Shown piece by piece: positions 7,166 through 16,256 of a stretch of DNA of 32,200 nucleotides. A program made the translations under genes and the position numbers. The DNA is from Acidobacteriota bacterium. Lineage in GTDB: Bacteria > Acidobacteriota > Terriglobia > 20CM-2-55-15. The notes beneath the pieces were generated by a model. The model ran no database searches. It was not told the origin of the DNA and worked only from the letters and a program-made list of their open reading frames with translations. The stretch is taken from the NCBI GenBank assembly GCA_003223895.1, contig QHXD01000004.1, positions 866-33,065 on the forward strand, written 5' to 3'. Numbering within the stretch: position 1 is the first letter of the stretch; each line of letters starts with the position of its first letter.

Positions 7166-7880
7166 TGAGAAAGCAATGCGCATCCGATCGCGCCGCAGCT
7201 TTCTGAAAGCCGGCGTTGCGGCCCTGGGCGGCGTGGGCTCTTTCCATTGGCTCCGAACGCGCCGCCATGATGATGGCGTGCCGTGGCCGCTGCGCCGTGT
7301 TCTCGAAACCAACGAGCAACTCGCGCGCGAGTATTTCAGCGCCAGTCACCTTGCTCCCACGTTTCCGGAATCGATGGTCAGTCCTCCGCGTGAGAACGGC
7401 GGAGAGGGTTTGAGCAGGGATTTTGACATCCGATCCTGGACGCTAAAGGTGGTGAGCTCTGTGCATTCCAGGCGCCTGGAGCTGACGCTGGACGATATCA
7501 AGAGACTCCCACGGGTTGAAATGGTGACGGAACTACACTGCATCGAAGGATGGAGTCAGGTGGTGCATTGGACCGGAGCAAGGCTCTCAAACCTGGTTGC
7601 AGAGGCCGGTTCCGATGCGCGATACGTCGGTATGGAGACTCCGGATGGCGGTTACTACGTTGGTCTGGACATAGCGAGCGCCGTACATCCCCAAACGCTA
7701 TTGTGTTACGAAATGAACGGACGGGAACTGACGCCAGAACACGGCGCGCCGTTGCGCCTGGCCACGCCTGTCAAGTACGGCATCAAGAACATCAAACGAA
7801 TTGGAACGGTTCACTTTACAAATACCCGCCCTCCCGACTTCTGGGCCGAACGAGGCCACGACTGGTACGCCGGCCTATAA
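7158..7880 (+). CDS. Tat-exported molybdopterin oxidoreductase, sulfite oxidase/MsrP superfamily
   Basis: The 240-aa protein carries a twin-arginine signal (RSRRSFLKAG) and the sulfite oxidase-type fold motifs. The molybdenum-ligand cysteine is in ELHCIEGW (Cys128), followed by TPDGGYYVGLDI, HGAPLRLATPVKYGIKNIKRI (pterin contact region) and FWAERGHDWYAG. It is short for a sulfite oxidase and lacks a dimerisation domain, as in MsrP/YedY. The GTG start at 7158 overlaps the cytochrome b gene by 8 nt and has GGAG 10 nt upstream; ATG 7176 is an alternative that keeps the whole Tat motif. In this operon (msrB-msrA-cytochrome b) reduction of protein methionine sulfoxide or another S-oxide is a reasonable inference, but the substrate is not determined by the sequence. 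Confidence 0.87.
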   Translation: MTDEKAMRIRSRRSFLKAGVAALGGVGSFHWLRTRRHDDGVPWPLRRVLETNEQLAREYFSASHLAPTFPESMVSPPRENGGEGLSRDFDIRSWTLKVVSSVHSRRLELTLDDIKRLPRVEMVTELHCIEGWSQVVHWTGARLSNLVAEAGSDARYVGMETPDGGYYVGLDIASAVHPQTLLCYEMNGRELTPEHGAPLRLATPVKYGIKNIKRIGTVHFTNTRPPDFWAERGHDWYAGL

Positions 7881-7946
7881 CATATTGTGGATTCCATTTG
7901 AGCAAAAGACCCGTCAGCCCGGGGCTACGCGGCTCCGTTCGGGTTA

Positions 7947-9131
7947 CTACTTGCGCTTTTGAACCAGGGCGTCAATTTCGTCGATTTCCTTGGGAAATGT
8001 CGAGAGGAGGCGGTAACCCGTAGACGTCACAAGTACATCGTCTTCGATGCGGACTCCAAGCTTCTCTTCGGGGATATAGATGCCCGGCTCAACCGTGATG
8101 ACCATGTTGGCTTCGAGCGGCCGGGTCGTTGCTCCGACGTCATGGACCTCGAGTCCGATGTGGTGGCTGGTTCCATGGATGAAATATTTTCCGTAGCCTT
8201 TGGACTCGATATAGCTCTTGGAAGCCTGATGGATTTCGCTAATCGTCACACCCGGCTTCACCTTCGCCATCGCGGCCTTCTGCGCGTCGAGCACGATTTG
8301 ATAGATCTCGCGCTGCCGCGGCGAGAACTTTCCGGAAACAGGATAGGTGCGTGTGACGTCCGCCGCGTAGCCGCCGTATTCCGCGCCGATATCCACGACA
8401 ACGGTATCGCCGGACTCCATGCGCCGCGTATTTTCGTTGTAGTGAAGAATGGTTGAAAACGGCCCGGAACCGACAATGGAAGGAAAGGCTGGACGCTCGG
8501 CGCCATTGTGTCGAAACTCAAATTCGAGCGCCGCTTCAACTTCATATTCCCAGGCTCCCGGGGCAATCTCTCGTGCGGCTGCCTGCTGGGCCTTCATCGT
8601 GATCTGGATTGCTTTCTCGAGAAGGGCGATTTCAGTTCGCGACTTCGTCTGGCGAAGGTAGGCAATATCGCTCTCGGCCTCTTTCAAGCCATATGTGGCC
8701 TTTGCTCGCTCCGAAACTTTTCTCAGTGTCGCGTCGAATTCAGACACCGGCAGGACTTTCGCAAAACCTGTGACTCTTGCTGCATCCGGCCCGGGCCCCA
8801 GCTTTTCGCCCGTCCACCGTTCTTCCGCTGGCTTTCGCTCGGGAATGAAGAGGAACTCCTGCATTGGCTCGGAAACGGCATCCAACAGAAGGATGGCGCC
8901 CGGCTGGTCAAACCCGGTAAGGTAATAGAAATTGCGTTCCTGCTGGTACTCCGTGAGTTCCTGATCCGGCGCCGCCCGCAGCACGAGCACATTTCCCTTG
9001 ATGCGTTCCGCCAGACGCTCCCGCCGGGCCCGGTACTCCGTCAGCGGTTCCTTCTCGATTGCAAACAGCGAGACCGCAGTCAGAAACAACAAACAAACGC
9101 GGGCGAAAGCGGCGCGGCTCGTTCCATTCAT
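7947..9131 (-). CDS. Exported M24 Xaa-Pro aminopeptidase
   Basis: A 394-aa M24B metallopeptidase that removes N-terminal residues preceding proline. An N-terminal signal (RAAFARVCLLFLTAVSLFA) suggests export. The AMP_N domain covers about 30-160 (QERNFYYLTGFDQPGAILLL) and the pita-bread domain about 170-390. The five metal ligands are visible: D247 (VVVDIGAEYGG), D258 (AADVTRTYP), H324 (GTSHHIGLEVHD), E348 (TVEPGIYI) and E363 (VRIEDDVLVT). The start at 9131 is chosen because it overlaps the glycosyltransferase stop by 4 nt and begins a clean signal peptide; the longer upstream extension is out-of-frame glycosyltransferase DNA. It is the last gene of the ubiA-glycosyltransferase-peptidase unit. 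Confidence 0.9.
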   Translation of the reverse strand: MNGTSRAAFARVCLLFLTAVSLFAIEKEPLTEYRARRERLAERIKGNVLVLRAAPDQELTEYQQERNFYYLTGFDQPGAILLLDAVSEPMQEFLFIPERKPAEERWTGEKLGPGPDAARVTGFAKVLPVSEFDATLRKVSERAKATYGLKEAESDIAYLRQTKSRTEIALLEKAIQITMKAQQAAAREIAPGAWEYEVEAALEFEFRHNGAERPAFPSIVGSGPFSTILHYNENTRRMESGDTVVVDIGAEYGGYAADVTRTYPVSGKFSPRQREIYQIVLDAQKAAMAKVKPGVTISEIHQASKSYIESKGYGKYFIHGTSHHIGLEVHDVGATTRPLEANMVITVEPGIYIPEEKLGVRIEDDVLVTSTGYRLLSTFPKEIDEIDALVQKRK

Positions 9132-10678
9132 AAGCCTCTCAGCCATCGGTGCAGCGTCATGTGAACAATCGACATCAGACCCATATATGTGAACCCAATG
9201 ACGAACAACATGAGAAAAGGAATCGTTGGGTAGTTCTGGCTCGTAAAAGCATAGAGAACGACGAGGCTGAAATACGCGCCCAGGGACAGTTCGAAAAACG
9301 GCATCATACCTGTCCTGCGCAGGTACTGCTTGGTGGCCCATCGATCTTTCTTACTCTCGATCTTGTATTTGGGCGTCCTCTTGAAGCTGCTTTTAATGCC
9401 GAGCAGCGCTTCCATAACCGCTTTCGAGTTGCTGACTGAAAGGCCTATTCCCACAGACATGAGGAACGGAAGATATTTCAGCCGAATTCTCCAGTCCGGA
9501 TAAAGCTCCTTCTGCGAGATGAGATAGAACATGGAAACGGATGCTGTCGAGGCGAGCCACAGCGGCAGGTCGATGTAGAGCATCTGGAACCAGCCCTGGT
9601 TGAACCTCACGATCATGGCCGGCAGCAGGAGGAACGAAAGCGCGATCATCAGCGGATACGAAATGTTTGCCGTCAGGTGAAAGAAAGCCTCGACCTTGAT
9701 TTTCCAGGGCAGATCGCTTCGCAGAATCCGGGGAAGTAACTTGATGGCCGTCTGCACCAGTCCCTTCGCCCACCGCGACTGCTGTGTCTTGAACGAATTC
9801 ATTTCGACGGGAAGCTCGGCCGGGCAAACGACGTGGGGAAGATATAAAAACTTCCATCCGGCCAGTTGTGCCCGATAGCTGAGATCGGTGTCTTCCGTAA
9901 GCGTGTCGTGTTCCCAGCCACCGGCCGATTCGATCGTCTGGCGCCGCCAGATGCCTGCCGTTCCATTGAAATTGAAGAAGCGGCCAGACAGATGACGTCC
10001 GCCGTGCTCGATCACGAAATGGCCGTCCAGGATCACAGACTCGACCTGCGTCAGGAGGGAATACTCGCGATTGATGTGGCCCCATCGCGTCTGGACCATT
10101 CCCACTTCTGCATCGCTGAAATAATCCACTACATCTTCGAGAAAGCTCGCCCCCGGCGTGAAGTCTGCATCGAAAATTGCGATCAATTCGCCTGCCGCCA
10201 GTTTCAGTCCGTTCTCGAGCGCACCGGCTTTGAATCCGGATCGGTTCGCGCGGTGGACATGACTGATGTTGAAACCCAACCCACGATGCTTCGCCACGCA
10301 GGCCGCCGCAATTTCGACGGTTCCGTCGGTGGAGTCGTCCAGAACCTGAATCTCCAGAAGCTCACGCGGGTAACGGATCCCGCACACCGCTTCGACCAGC
10401 CGCTCGACCACGTACATCTCGTTGTATATGGGAAGTTGAACCGTCACTCGCGGCTTTACATCGAGCCTGGCTTTCGGCTGAGCGACTTTGTCTTTGTTTT
10501 TCAGATACAGGTACACGAGGTAATAGCGGTGGATTCCATAAACCGCAAGAATGCCCAGAATCGTGAGGTAGGGAATGAGGATGAAAGCATCGAAAAGATT
10601 GAGCTGGTATAGGCCATTCCAATGAGTAAGCGGCTGATAAAAACGGGGCCGCTCCGGCGGCAGTATCAAACTCGCCAT
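9128..10678 (-). CDS. Family 2 processive-type membrane glycosyltransferase
   Basis: The 516-aa protein has an N-terminal membrane helix (about 29-57), a GT2 catalytic domain and C-terminal membrane helices (about 330-440 and 465-515). Catalytic motifs are present: VTVQLPIYNE, VLDDSTDGT (DD 114-115), FDADFTP (DAD 170-172), TEDTD (261-265) and QQSRWAKG (299-306). These are features of cellulose synthase-like or glucosylceramide synthase-like enzymes that add sugar to a lipid or a growing glycan. No cellulose cofactors are nearby, so the acceptor is unknown. ATG 10678 is chosen because upstream codons read into ubiA in a wrong frame; the ubiA stop is 14 nt away. Confidence 0.88.
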   Translation of the reverse strand: MASLILPPERPRFYQPLTHWNGLYQLNLFDAFILIPYLTILGILAVYGIHRYYLVYLYLKNKDKVAQPKARLDVKPRVTVQLPIYNEMYVVERLVEAVCGIRYPRELLEIQVLDDSTDGTVEIAAACVAKHRGLGFNISHVHRANRSGFKAGALENGLKLAAGELIAIFDADFTPGASFLEDVVDYFSDAEVGMVQTRWGHINREYSLLTQVESVILDGHFVIEHGGRHLSGRFFNFNGTAGIWRRQTIESAGGWEHDTLTEDTDLSYRAQLAGWKFLYLPHVVCPAELPVEMNSFKTQQSRWAKGLVQTAIKLLPRILRSDLPWKIKVEAFFHLTANISYPLMIALSFLLLPAMIVRFNQGWFQMLYIDLPLWLASTASVSMFYLISQKELYPDWRIRLKYLPFLMSVGIGLSVSNSKAVMEALLGIKSSFKRTPKYKIESKKDRWATKQYLRRTGMMPFFELSLGAYFSLVVLYAFTSQNYPTIPFLMLFVIGFTYMGLMSIVHMTLHRWLRGL

Positions 10679-10692
10679 CAGGCAATAATTGT

Positions 10693-11553
10693 TCACCTTG
10701 TTAGTATGTCTCCTGCAAACGCCAGCAGTAGGAGAATGCTGACGTATCCGTTCAGGTTGAAGAAAGCCACGTTGACACGACTTAGATCGTGCGGTTTCAC
10801 GATCCGATGTTCCCAATACAGAATGATGGCCACTATCGCGATACCCGTGTATGCCATCCATCCGGAGCTGCTAAGGATGGCTGTGGCGGCGAGAAGCAAC
10901 ACGGTTCCCGCATGAAACAGTGCTGAGATTCGCAGCGCCGGAGCCATACCGAATTTCGAAGGCAGTGAAAAAAGCCTGGCCCTGCGATCGAACTCGGTGT
11001 CTTGAAGCGAATAAATCACGTCAAATCCTGCTACCCAGAACGTCACCGCGCCGCTGAGAAGAATCGGCGCCCATGCGAACTCTCCGCGGACGGCGAGCCA
11101 GGCCGCGAGAGGCGCAGAACCAACGGCCAAACCCAGCACGATGTGGCTTAGCGACGTGAACCGTTTGGTGTACGAATAAAAGAACAACAGAGCCAACGCC
11201 GGAAACGACAGATAGAAGCACAGCCTATTCAATTGCCAGGCCGAGAATACGAACAGGGACGACATTGCAACCGTGAAGATCACAGCAAACTGCATGGACA
11301 GCGTGCCTCGCGGCAGCGCGCGTTCGCTGGTTCTCGGGTTCATCCTGTCGTAGTGGAGATCCGCGATTCGATTGAAAGCCATTGCGGCGCTCCTTGCCCC
11401 GACCATGGCAGCTACGATCCAGCCGGTCTGCCAGACAGTCGGCAGGCCTCTCCGGGCCAACAATGCCCCTAAAAATGCAAATGGAAGGGCGAAGACCGTG
11501 TGCTCGAACTTAATCATGTTAAGCGTAATGCTTAACTTGCGCCAAATCAACAC
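10693..11553 (-). CDS. UbiA-family polyprenyltransferase (4-hydroxybenzoate/MqnP type)
   Basis: This 286-aa integral membrane protein has about eight hydrophobic helices and both Asp-rich motifs: NRIADLHYDRMNPRT with RALPRG, and DVIYSLQDTEFDRRARLFSLP. The opening SITLNMIKFEHTVFALPFA is typical of the putative 4-hydroxybenzoate polyprenyltransferase subgroup that in many bacteria works in futalosine-route menaquinone synthesis (MqnP). No mqnA-D genes lie in the window, so quinone type is unsettled and no symbol is given. The start is a GTG at 11553 with GGGAG about 7 nt upstream; TTG 11550 is an alternative. It heads a three-gene minus-strand unit and is divergent from the ChaN-like gene, 38 bp away. 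Confidence 0.85.
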   Translation of the reverse strand: MLIWRKLSITLNMIKFEHTVFALPFAFLGALLARRGLPTVWQTGWIVAAMVGARSAAMAFNRIADLHYDRMNPRTSERALPRGTLSMQFAVIFTVAMSSLFVFSAWQLNRLCFYLSFPALALLFFYSYTKRFTSLSHIVLGLAVGSAPLAAWLAVRGEFAWAPILLSGAVTFWVAGFDVIYSLQDTEFDRRARLFSLPSKFGMAPALRISALFHAGTVLLLAATAILSSSGWMAYTGIAIVAIILYWEHRIVKPHDLSRVNVAFFNLNGYVSILLLLAFAGDILTR

Positions 11554-11591
11554 TTAGCTCCCAATATCCCAGGAACTAAGTCTAACGCAAT

Positions 11592-13070
11592 ATGACCTAC
11601 TCAAAGCAACGACTTAGGGAGGTTTTGGAACTCAAGCGGACAGCGGTGCGCCATATCCAGAGCGATATCGGGGAACTTGGCGCCTCTCCCAGCCGGAAAT
11701 ATATCCACGAATTTAATCGTGAGTTCCAGACTTTTCAGGCCGTTTGTGAGCCTGAGACCGTTTTTGAAGAAGCCCGCACGGCGAACCTGATCTGGATCGG
11801 CGACTACCACGCCCTTCCCAGAAGCCAGACCTACGCTGCACAGTTTATCCGGCAACTGGCCGCCAAAAACGTGAATCTCGCGCTTGCCGTGGAGCCTGTC
11901 TTCGCCCGGAGTCAGAAGATCCTGGACCACTGGATGGCGGGACGAATTTCGGAGCAGGAATTTCTTGACGGTATCCGCTACCAGGAAGAGTGGGGCTGCG
12001 ACTGGAGCGGCTACAAAGGCATCTTCGATACAGCCCGCGAACTTCGCATTCCGGCATACGGCGTCGACTGTCACCCGCGAAATGACATGCGAAGCATCAG
12101 CCGCCGCGACCTCGGAGTGGCGCGACGCATTTCGCGTTTAATCGAAGAAGATCCTTCTCGATGTCTTGTCGTGGTCTTTGGAGAATCCCATCTCGCGACG
12201 GATCATCTGCCTGCACGAGTGCGCGCCATTCTTCAGAGGAAGGAAATCGCTCTGAGGGAAGTCTTCGTCCTGCAAAACGTGGACAGCATTTATTGGAAGC
12301 TTCAGGAACAAGGGCATCATGACGCTCGCTCCGTCCGTGTGCGCGAGGGTGCCTATTGTGTATTCAACGCGACGCCGATCGAGAAGTACGAGTCCTTTCG
12401 CCAGTACCTTCACAATTGTCTTGGAGAAGACTCTTGCGGGGATTGGACGCTGCTCGCGCAAACTCTCATGGAAGTCATGATGGATTTTCTTGCCATGAAG
12501 AAGAATGACTCCGTCGTGAGCTGCATGCCGATGCCTGAGCTCAATCCAGTGATGGTCGACCGGTTTCAGCTCGGCTCCGCCGCCGAGGAATTTGCGCGCC
12601 ACATCCATCAGGCGTGCCGTGGCGAGTTGGACAGGCCTGCCGAACGGGCGGCCAATGATCAGTTCTTCGTGAATGTCATTGAGAGCGGCCTCGGCTATTT
12701 CTGGTCGAAACTGCTCGACTCGTCGCGAGATGGTATCGAGCCCCTCGCGGAACGTGTTCTCGGCCAGATCGGCCGCAACGACCAGCTCACGCGGGCCATC
12801 GAGCTGCTCGTGGATCCGTCCCGGCGGCCCGGTGCACAGCACTTCTCAGTGCTTAGACTGGCAATCGAGGCGAAAATCGGCAAGCAAAAGACAAAGAGAA
12901 TGCTGAGTGAGTTACTTGGATACGCGCTGGGCCGAAGGCTTTACCACGCCTACCTGCAATCGCGAATCTCCAGGAAAGAAATTCAGGCCCTCTTTCATGA
13001 TCCTCTGAATACGCCCAACCGTCCGTTAGAATGTTATCGGGAACTGACGGAACGGCTGGTTCATGACTGA
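11592..13070 (+). CDS. ChaN-like (haem-binding uptake/Tiki superfamily) protein with long C-terminal extension
   Basis: The 492-aa protein has a ChaN-like domain at about 55-275: NLIWIGDYHALPRSQTYAAQFIRQL, LALAVEPVFARSQKILDHWMAG, YGVDCHPRNDM and LVVVFGESHLATDHLPARV, with the conserved GDYH, E and GESH signatures. ChaN of Campylobacter is an iron-regulated haem-binding lipoprotein, but here no signal peptide or lipobox is seen, so it is likely cytoplasmic. Residues about 290-492 form a helical region I do not recognise. It overlaps larB by 8 nt. The role is uncertain; family membership is better supported than function. Confidence 0.75.
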   Translation: MTYSKQRLREVLELKRTAVRHIQSDIGELGASPSRKYIHEFNREFQTFQAVCEPETVFEEARTANLIWIGDYHALPRSQTYAAQFIRQLAAKNVNLALAVEPVFARSQKILDHWMAGRISEQEFLDGIRYQEEWGCDWSGYKGIFDTARELRIPAYGVDCHPRNDMRSISRRDLGVARRISRLIEEDPSRCLVVVFGESHLATDHLPARVRAILQRKEIALREVFVLQNVDSIYWKLQEQGHHDARSVRVREGAYCVFNATPIEKYESFRQYLHNCLGEDSCGDWTLLAQTLMEVMMDFLAMKKNDSVVSCMPMPELNPVMVDRFQLGSAAEEFARHIHQACRGELDRPAERAANDQFFVNVIESGLGYFWSKLLDSSRDGIEPLAERVLGQIGRNDQLTRAIELLVDPSRRPGAQHFSVLRLAIEAKIGKQKTKRMLSELLGYALGRRLYHAYLQSRISRKEIQALFHDPLNTPNRPLECYRELTERLVHD

Positions 13071-13809
13071 AGAGCAAATCCGAAAAATCCTGGACGAATA
13101 CAAAAGGGGCGCTTTGACGCCTGACGAAGCACTCCACCGCCTGCGCTCATTGCCGTTCGAGGATCTCGGCTTCGCCAACATCGATCACCATCGACCCCTT
13201 CGGCAGGGCTTTCCTGAAGTGGTTTTCGGCGAAGGTAAAACGATCGATCAGGTCGCGCGCATCGTCGAATCGATGTACAGGCACGACCATAACATCCTGG
13301 TTACCCGGAGTACCCCCGCGCACTTCGAGCGTGTGAAAAGGATTGCTCCCGAGGCCGAATACCATGAGGGGGCGCGCGCCATTGTTGTTCAAAAAGATAC
13401 GAAGATTCACGGTAAAGGCACAATCCTGGTGGTTTCTGCCGGGACATCCGACATGCCCGTTGCCGAGGAAGCGGTCGTGACGTTGAAGGTGATGGGCAAC
13501 AACATCGATTCCCTTTACGACGTCGGAGTGGCCGGCCTCCATCGATTGCTCGACCGGCGCGAACGCCTGACCCAGGCGCGTGTCTTGATTGTGGTGGCCG
13601 GCATGGAAGGCGCTCTGCCCAGTGTGGTCGGCGGTCTGGTATCGGTGCCTGTCATTGCGGTTCCAACGAGCATCGGTTACGGCGCCAGCTTCAATGGCGT
13701 CGCCGCTCTCCTTGGCATGCTGAACAGTTGTGCCTCGAATGTAACGGTTGTGAACATCGATAATGGTTACGGCGCCGCTGTTGTGGCGAGCCTGATCAAT
13801 CGGCTGTAA
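13063..13809 (+). CDS. larB: LarB-type (AIR carboxylase-like) pyridinium dicarboxylate synthase
   Basis: The 248-aa product has an N-terminal helical part (LTPDEALHRLRSLPFEDLGFANIDHHRPLRQGFPEVVFGEGK) and a PurE-like C-terminal domain (SAGTSDMPVAEEAVVTLKVMG, VVAGMEGALPSVVGGLVSVPVIAVPTSIGYGASFNGVAALLGMLNSC). This matches LarB, which carboxylates and hydrolyses nicotinic acid adenine dinucleotide in nickel-pincer cofactor synthesis. No larC, larE or larA is in the window. The gene overlaps the ChaN-like gene by 8 nt upstream and mutS2 by 1 nt downstream (TAATG), so it is translated with them. Confidence 0.88.
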   Translation: MTEEQIRKILDEYKRGALTPDEALHRLRSLPFEDLGFANIDHHRPLRQGFPEVVFGEGKTIDQVARIVESMYRHDHNILVTRSTPAHFERVKRIAPEAEYHEGARAIVVQKDTKIHGKGTILVVSAGTSDMPVAEEAVVTLKVMGNNIDSLYDVGVAGLHRLLDRRERLTQARVLIVVAGMEGALPSVVGGLVSVPVIAVPTSIGYGASFNGVAALLGMLNSCASNVTVVNIDNGYGAAVVASLINRL

Positions 13810-16172
13810 TGGACTTCTCCCTCGACGCCCTCGAGTATCACCGGCTGAAAGAATTGCTCGGCCGCTATGTGTCGACCGATGCGGGCCGCCTCGCGCTTGC
13901 CGGACTCTCGCCGATGCTCGACGAACAGAAGCTCGATGCGGAGCACGCCATTACGGCCGAAGCGATGGCGTACCTGCGAGAGCACCGGGTTCCGTTCAAC
14001 GACATCGCTCTGTTGTCCCAGGCACTGGAGAAGCTCTCGGTTGCAGGCTCCAGTCTGGAAATTGCCGAGATCGAAGCCATCCAATCGTTCCTTTCCCAGG
14101 TCGAAGGTCTTCGGCTTCGCTGGAAAGAGGAGCGTGAGAAGTTTCCGAAGCTCGCGCAGACCGGACAGCGGCTGCCCGATCTGCGGGACCTGGCAAAGCA
14201 CCTTGGCCGCGCCATCCACAATGGTGAAGTCGACGAGAAGTACAGTCCAGAACTCGCGCGTATCCGGCGCGCGCTCGCGGCGTCGCGCTCGCGTTTGACC
14301 GAGAAGCTCGAATCCATCGTCCGGAGTCCGGCATACGCCTCTCAATTGCAGGAACAGCTCGTGACCATTCGAAACGGCCGGTTCGTGATTCCTGTGCGCA
14401 GCGACCAAAAGCGCGGCGTTGAAGGCATCATTCACGGCAGTTCATCAAGCGGCGCGACGGTGTTCATGGAGCCTCTCGCGGTGCTGGAGATGAACAACGA
14501 ACTGGTCCGGTTGCAGGAAGAAGAGCGATATGAGATCGCACGCATTCTTGCTGAGCTGACGGATCTGATTCAGGCAAGCGCCGGCCCGATCGAGTTTGCG
14601 CGCTCGCTGGCCGCTTACCTGGAGCTGGTTTTTGCGAAGGCGCGGTTTGGCCGTGATTTCGATTGTGTTCGCCCGTCCTTTTCGCGAGGACCGCTGCTCA
14701 GTTTGATCAAAGCAAGGCATCCGCTGCTCGAAGACAATTTGAAACGCGAGGGTGCGTCCGTGTCGCCCGTGTCGCTGGACATGGATTCAACTCGAACCGT
14801 TCTGGTCATCAGCGGCCCCAATGCCGGCGGAAAAACAGTGGTGCTCAAGACGGTCGGACTATTGGCCCTGATGGCGCAGTCCGGCATTCCGGTGCCGTCG
14901 GAAGAGGCGGCCCTGCCGATTTTCGATCGAGTGCTTGCCGACATCGGGGATCAGCAGTCCATCACGAATCACCTCAGCACTTTTTCGGCCCACGTTCTGG
15001 CGATCAAGTCGATGGTCGAATCGGCGACTGCCCGGTCGCTGATTCTCATGGATGAGATCGGCAGCAGCACCGAACCCGGGGAGGGGGCCGCACTCGCTCG
15101 TGCCGTCCTCGAACAATTCCGGGAAATCGGCGCTTTGACGATCGCGACAACCCATTACAACCGGCTGAAGCTCTACGCGGAAACGACGGCGGGCGTGGCG
15201 AACGCCGCAATGGAATTCAATGAAATCACTTTGGAACCGACCTATCGCCTGATTCACGGGCTGGCCGGGGCATCGAGCGGTTTGAAAATTGCAGAACGAC
15301 TGCAGTTGCCGGCGAAGGTACTGCAAAAGGCGACCGGATTCCTGGACACGGCTGATGTAGAAGCGGGGCATTATGTCGAGGAACTGAGGCGCAGGATTGC
15401 GGACCTGGAGGGCGAGAAGACGAGATTAGAAAAGGAACGGAAGGAATTCGAGGACTGGAAGCAAAAGGAGTTGGACCAGGTCACCGCGCAGCACAAAGAG
15501 GAGATTGCGAGGGTAGAGAAAAAGCTGGAGCGGATCGTGAAGGAGATGTCGGAGCGGGCGTCGCGGGAACTGGAGTCCGTGCGTGACGACTCGGTCAAGA
15601 AGTACCAGAAGAAACTGGCAAGTGTTAAGGAGCAGGCGACGTCGGAAATCAAAAGGGAAAGAGAAAAGATCCAACCGGCGTCGAAAACTGAGCCTTCGCC
15701 CGGCGGGCTTCCGGGGCGCATCCAAGTCCCGCTGAGAGAGGGACAGGCCGTACGAGTTGCTTCCCTTGGAGTAACTGGGATAGTTACATCATTAAAAGGC
15801 GACGGTGCTGAAGTGCTGGTGGGGAACATCAAACTACGTAGGCCTGTCGCCGATCTCGAGGTGATCGAGAACCCGCCGATCCGATTGCCCCAGGGAGTTC
15901 ACCTGACTGTTGCATCCAAGCAGCTGGAGAAGAACGAACTCAACCTTCTGGGGCGTAGAGTCGACGAAGCCGTCGATATGACGGACAAATTCCTGGACGA
16001 TGCCTTCCTGGCACAGATGAACCAGATTCGAATCGTCCATGGAACCGGAACTGGCGCCCTGCGGCAGGCGATAACCGAATTGCTGAGCGGCCACCCGCAC
16101 GTGGCGCGTTTCGAGGCTGCGCCGCAGAACCAGGGCGGCCGCGGTGTCACCGTGGTCACGTTGAGGGAATAA
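13809..16172 (+). CDS. mutS2: MutS2 (RqcU-type) ATPase/endonuclease
   Basis: A 787-aa MutS2 protein. Core and clamp regions lead to a Walker A GPNAGGKT at about 336-343, a Walker B LILMDEIGSSTEPGEG, and TTHYNRLKLYA. A long charged coiled coil (about 515-625) and a C-terminal Smr domain (about 705-787; GRRVDEAVDMTDKFLDDA, IVHGTGTGALR) follow. MutS2 lacks the mismatch-reading N-terminal domain of MutS; in Bacillus it acts on collided ribosomes and in others suppresses recombination. The stop codon TAA (16170-16172) lies within the outer part of the REP-like palindrome that follows. It is the third gene of an overlapping unit with the ChaN-like gene and larB. Confidence 0.95.
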   Translation: MDFSLDALEYHRLKELLGRYVSTDAGRLALAGLSPMLDEQKLDAEHAITAEAMAYLREHRVPFNDIALLSQALEKLSVAGSSLEIAEIEAIQSFLSQVEGLRLRWKEEREKFPKLAQTGQRLPDLRDLAKHLGRAIHNGEVDEKYSPELARIRRALAASRSRLTEKLESIVRSPAYASQLQEQLVTIRNGRFVIPVRSDQKRGVEGIIHGSSSSGATVFMEPLAVLEMNNELVRLQEEERYEIARILAELTDLIQASAGPIEFARSLAAYLELVFAKARFGRDFDCVRPSFSRGPLLSLIKARHPLLEDNLKREGASVSPVSLDMDSTRTVLVISGPNAGGKTVVLKTVGLLALMAQSGIPVPSEEAALPIFDRVLADIGDQQSITNHLSTFSAHVLAIKSMVESATARSLILMDEIGSSTEPGEGAALARAVLEQFREIGALTIATTHYNRLKLYAETTAGVANAAMEFNEITLEPTYRLIHGLAGASSGLKIAERLQLPAKVLQKATGFLDTADVEAGHYVEELRRRIADLEGEKTRLEKERKEFEDWKQKELDQVTAQHKEEIARVEKKLERIVKEMSERASRELESVRDDSVKKYQKKLASVKEQATSEIKREREKIQPASKTEPSPGGLPGRIQVPLREGQAVRVASLGVTGIVTSLKGDGAEVLVGNIKLRRPVADLEVIENPPIRLPQGVHLTVASKQLEKNELNLLGRRVDEAVDMTDKFLDDAFLAQMNQIRIVHGTGTGALRQAITELLSGHPHVARFEAAPQNQGGRGVTVVTLRE

Positions 16173-16256
16173 TTCGGGGACAGACGTATAAATCACCTAA
16201 TTACGTCCAAAGGTTCCTGATACGTAATTAGGTGATTTATACGTCTGTCCCCGAAT
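16169..16256. repeat. Family B REP-like palindrome (GGGGACAGACG), split by the IS at its right edge
   Basis: Perfect 35-bp arms (16172-16206 and 16222-16256) flank a 15-nt loop. The core starts ATTCGGGGACAGACG and ends ATCACCTAATTACGT. Joining across the IS extends pairing by 3 bp: 16169-16171 (ATA) pairs with 18028-18030 (TAT). A second copy is at 26031-26156. Similar GGGGACAG palindromes are often associated with Y1/REP-type transposases, from general knowledge; no such gene is in the window. Confidence 0.85.

Noticed and set aside
7881..7946. Terminator between the molybdoenzyme and the convergent aminopeptidase
   Set aside because: Only a weak CCCG...CGGG pairing is visible, with no T-run, so it is not called as a feature.
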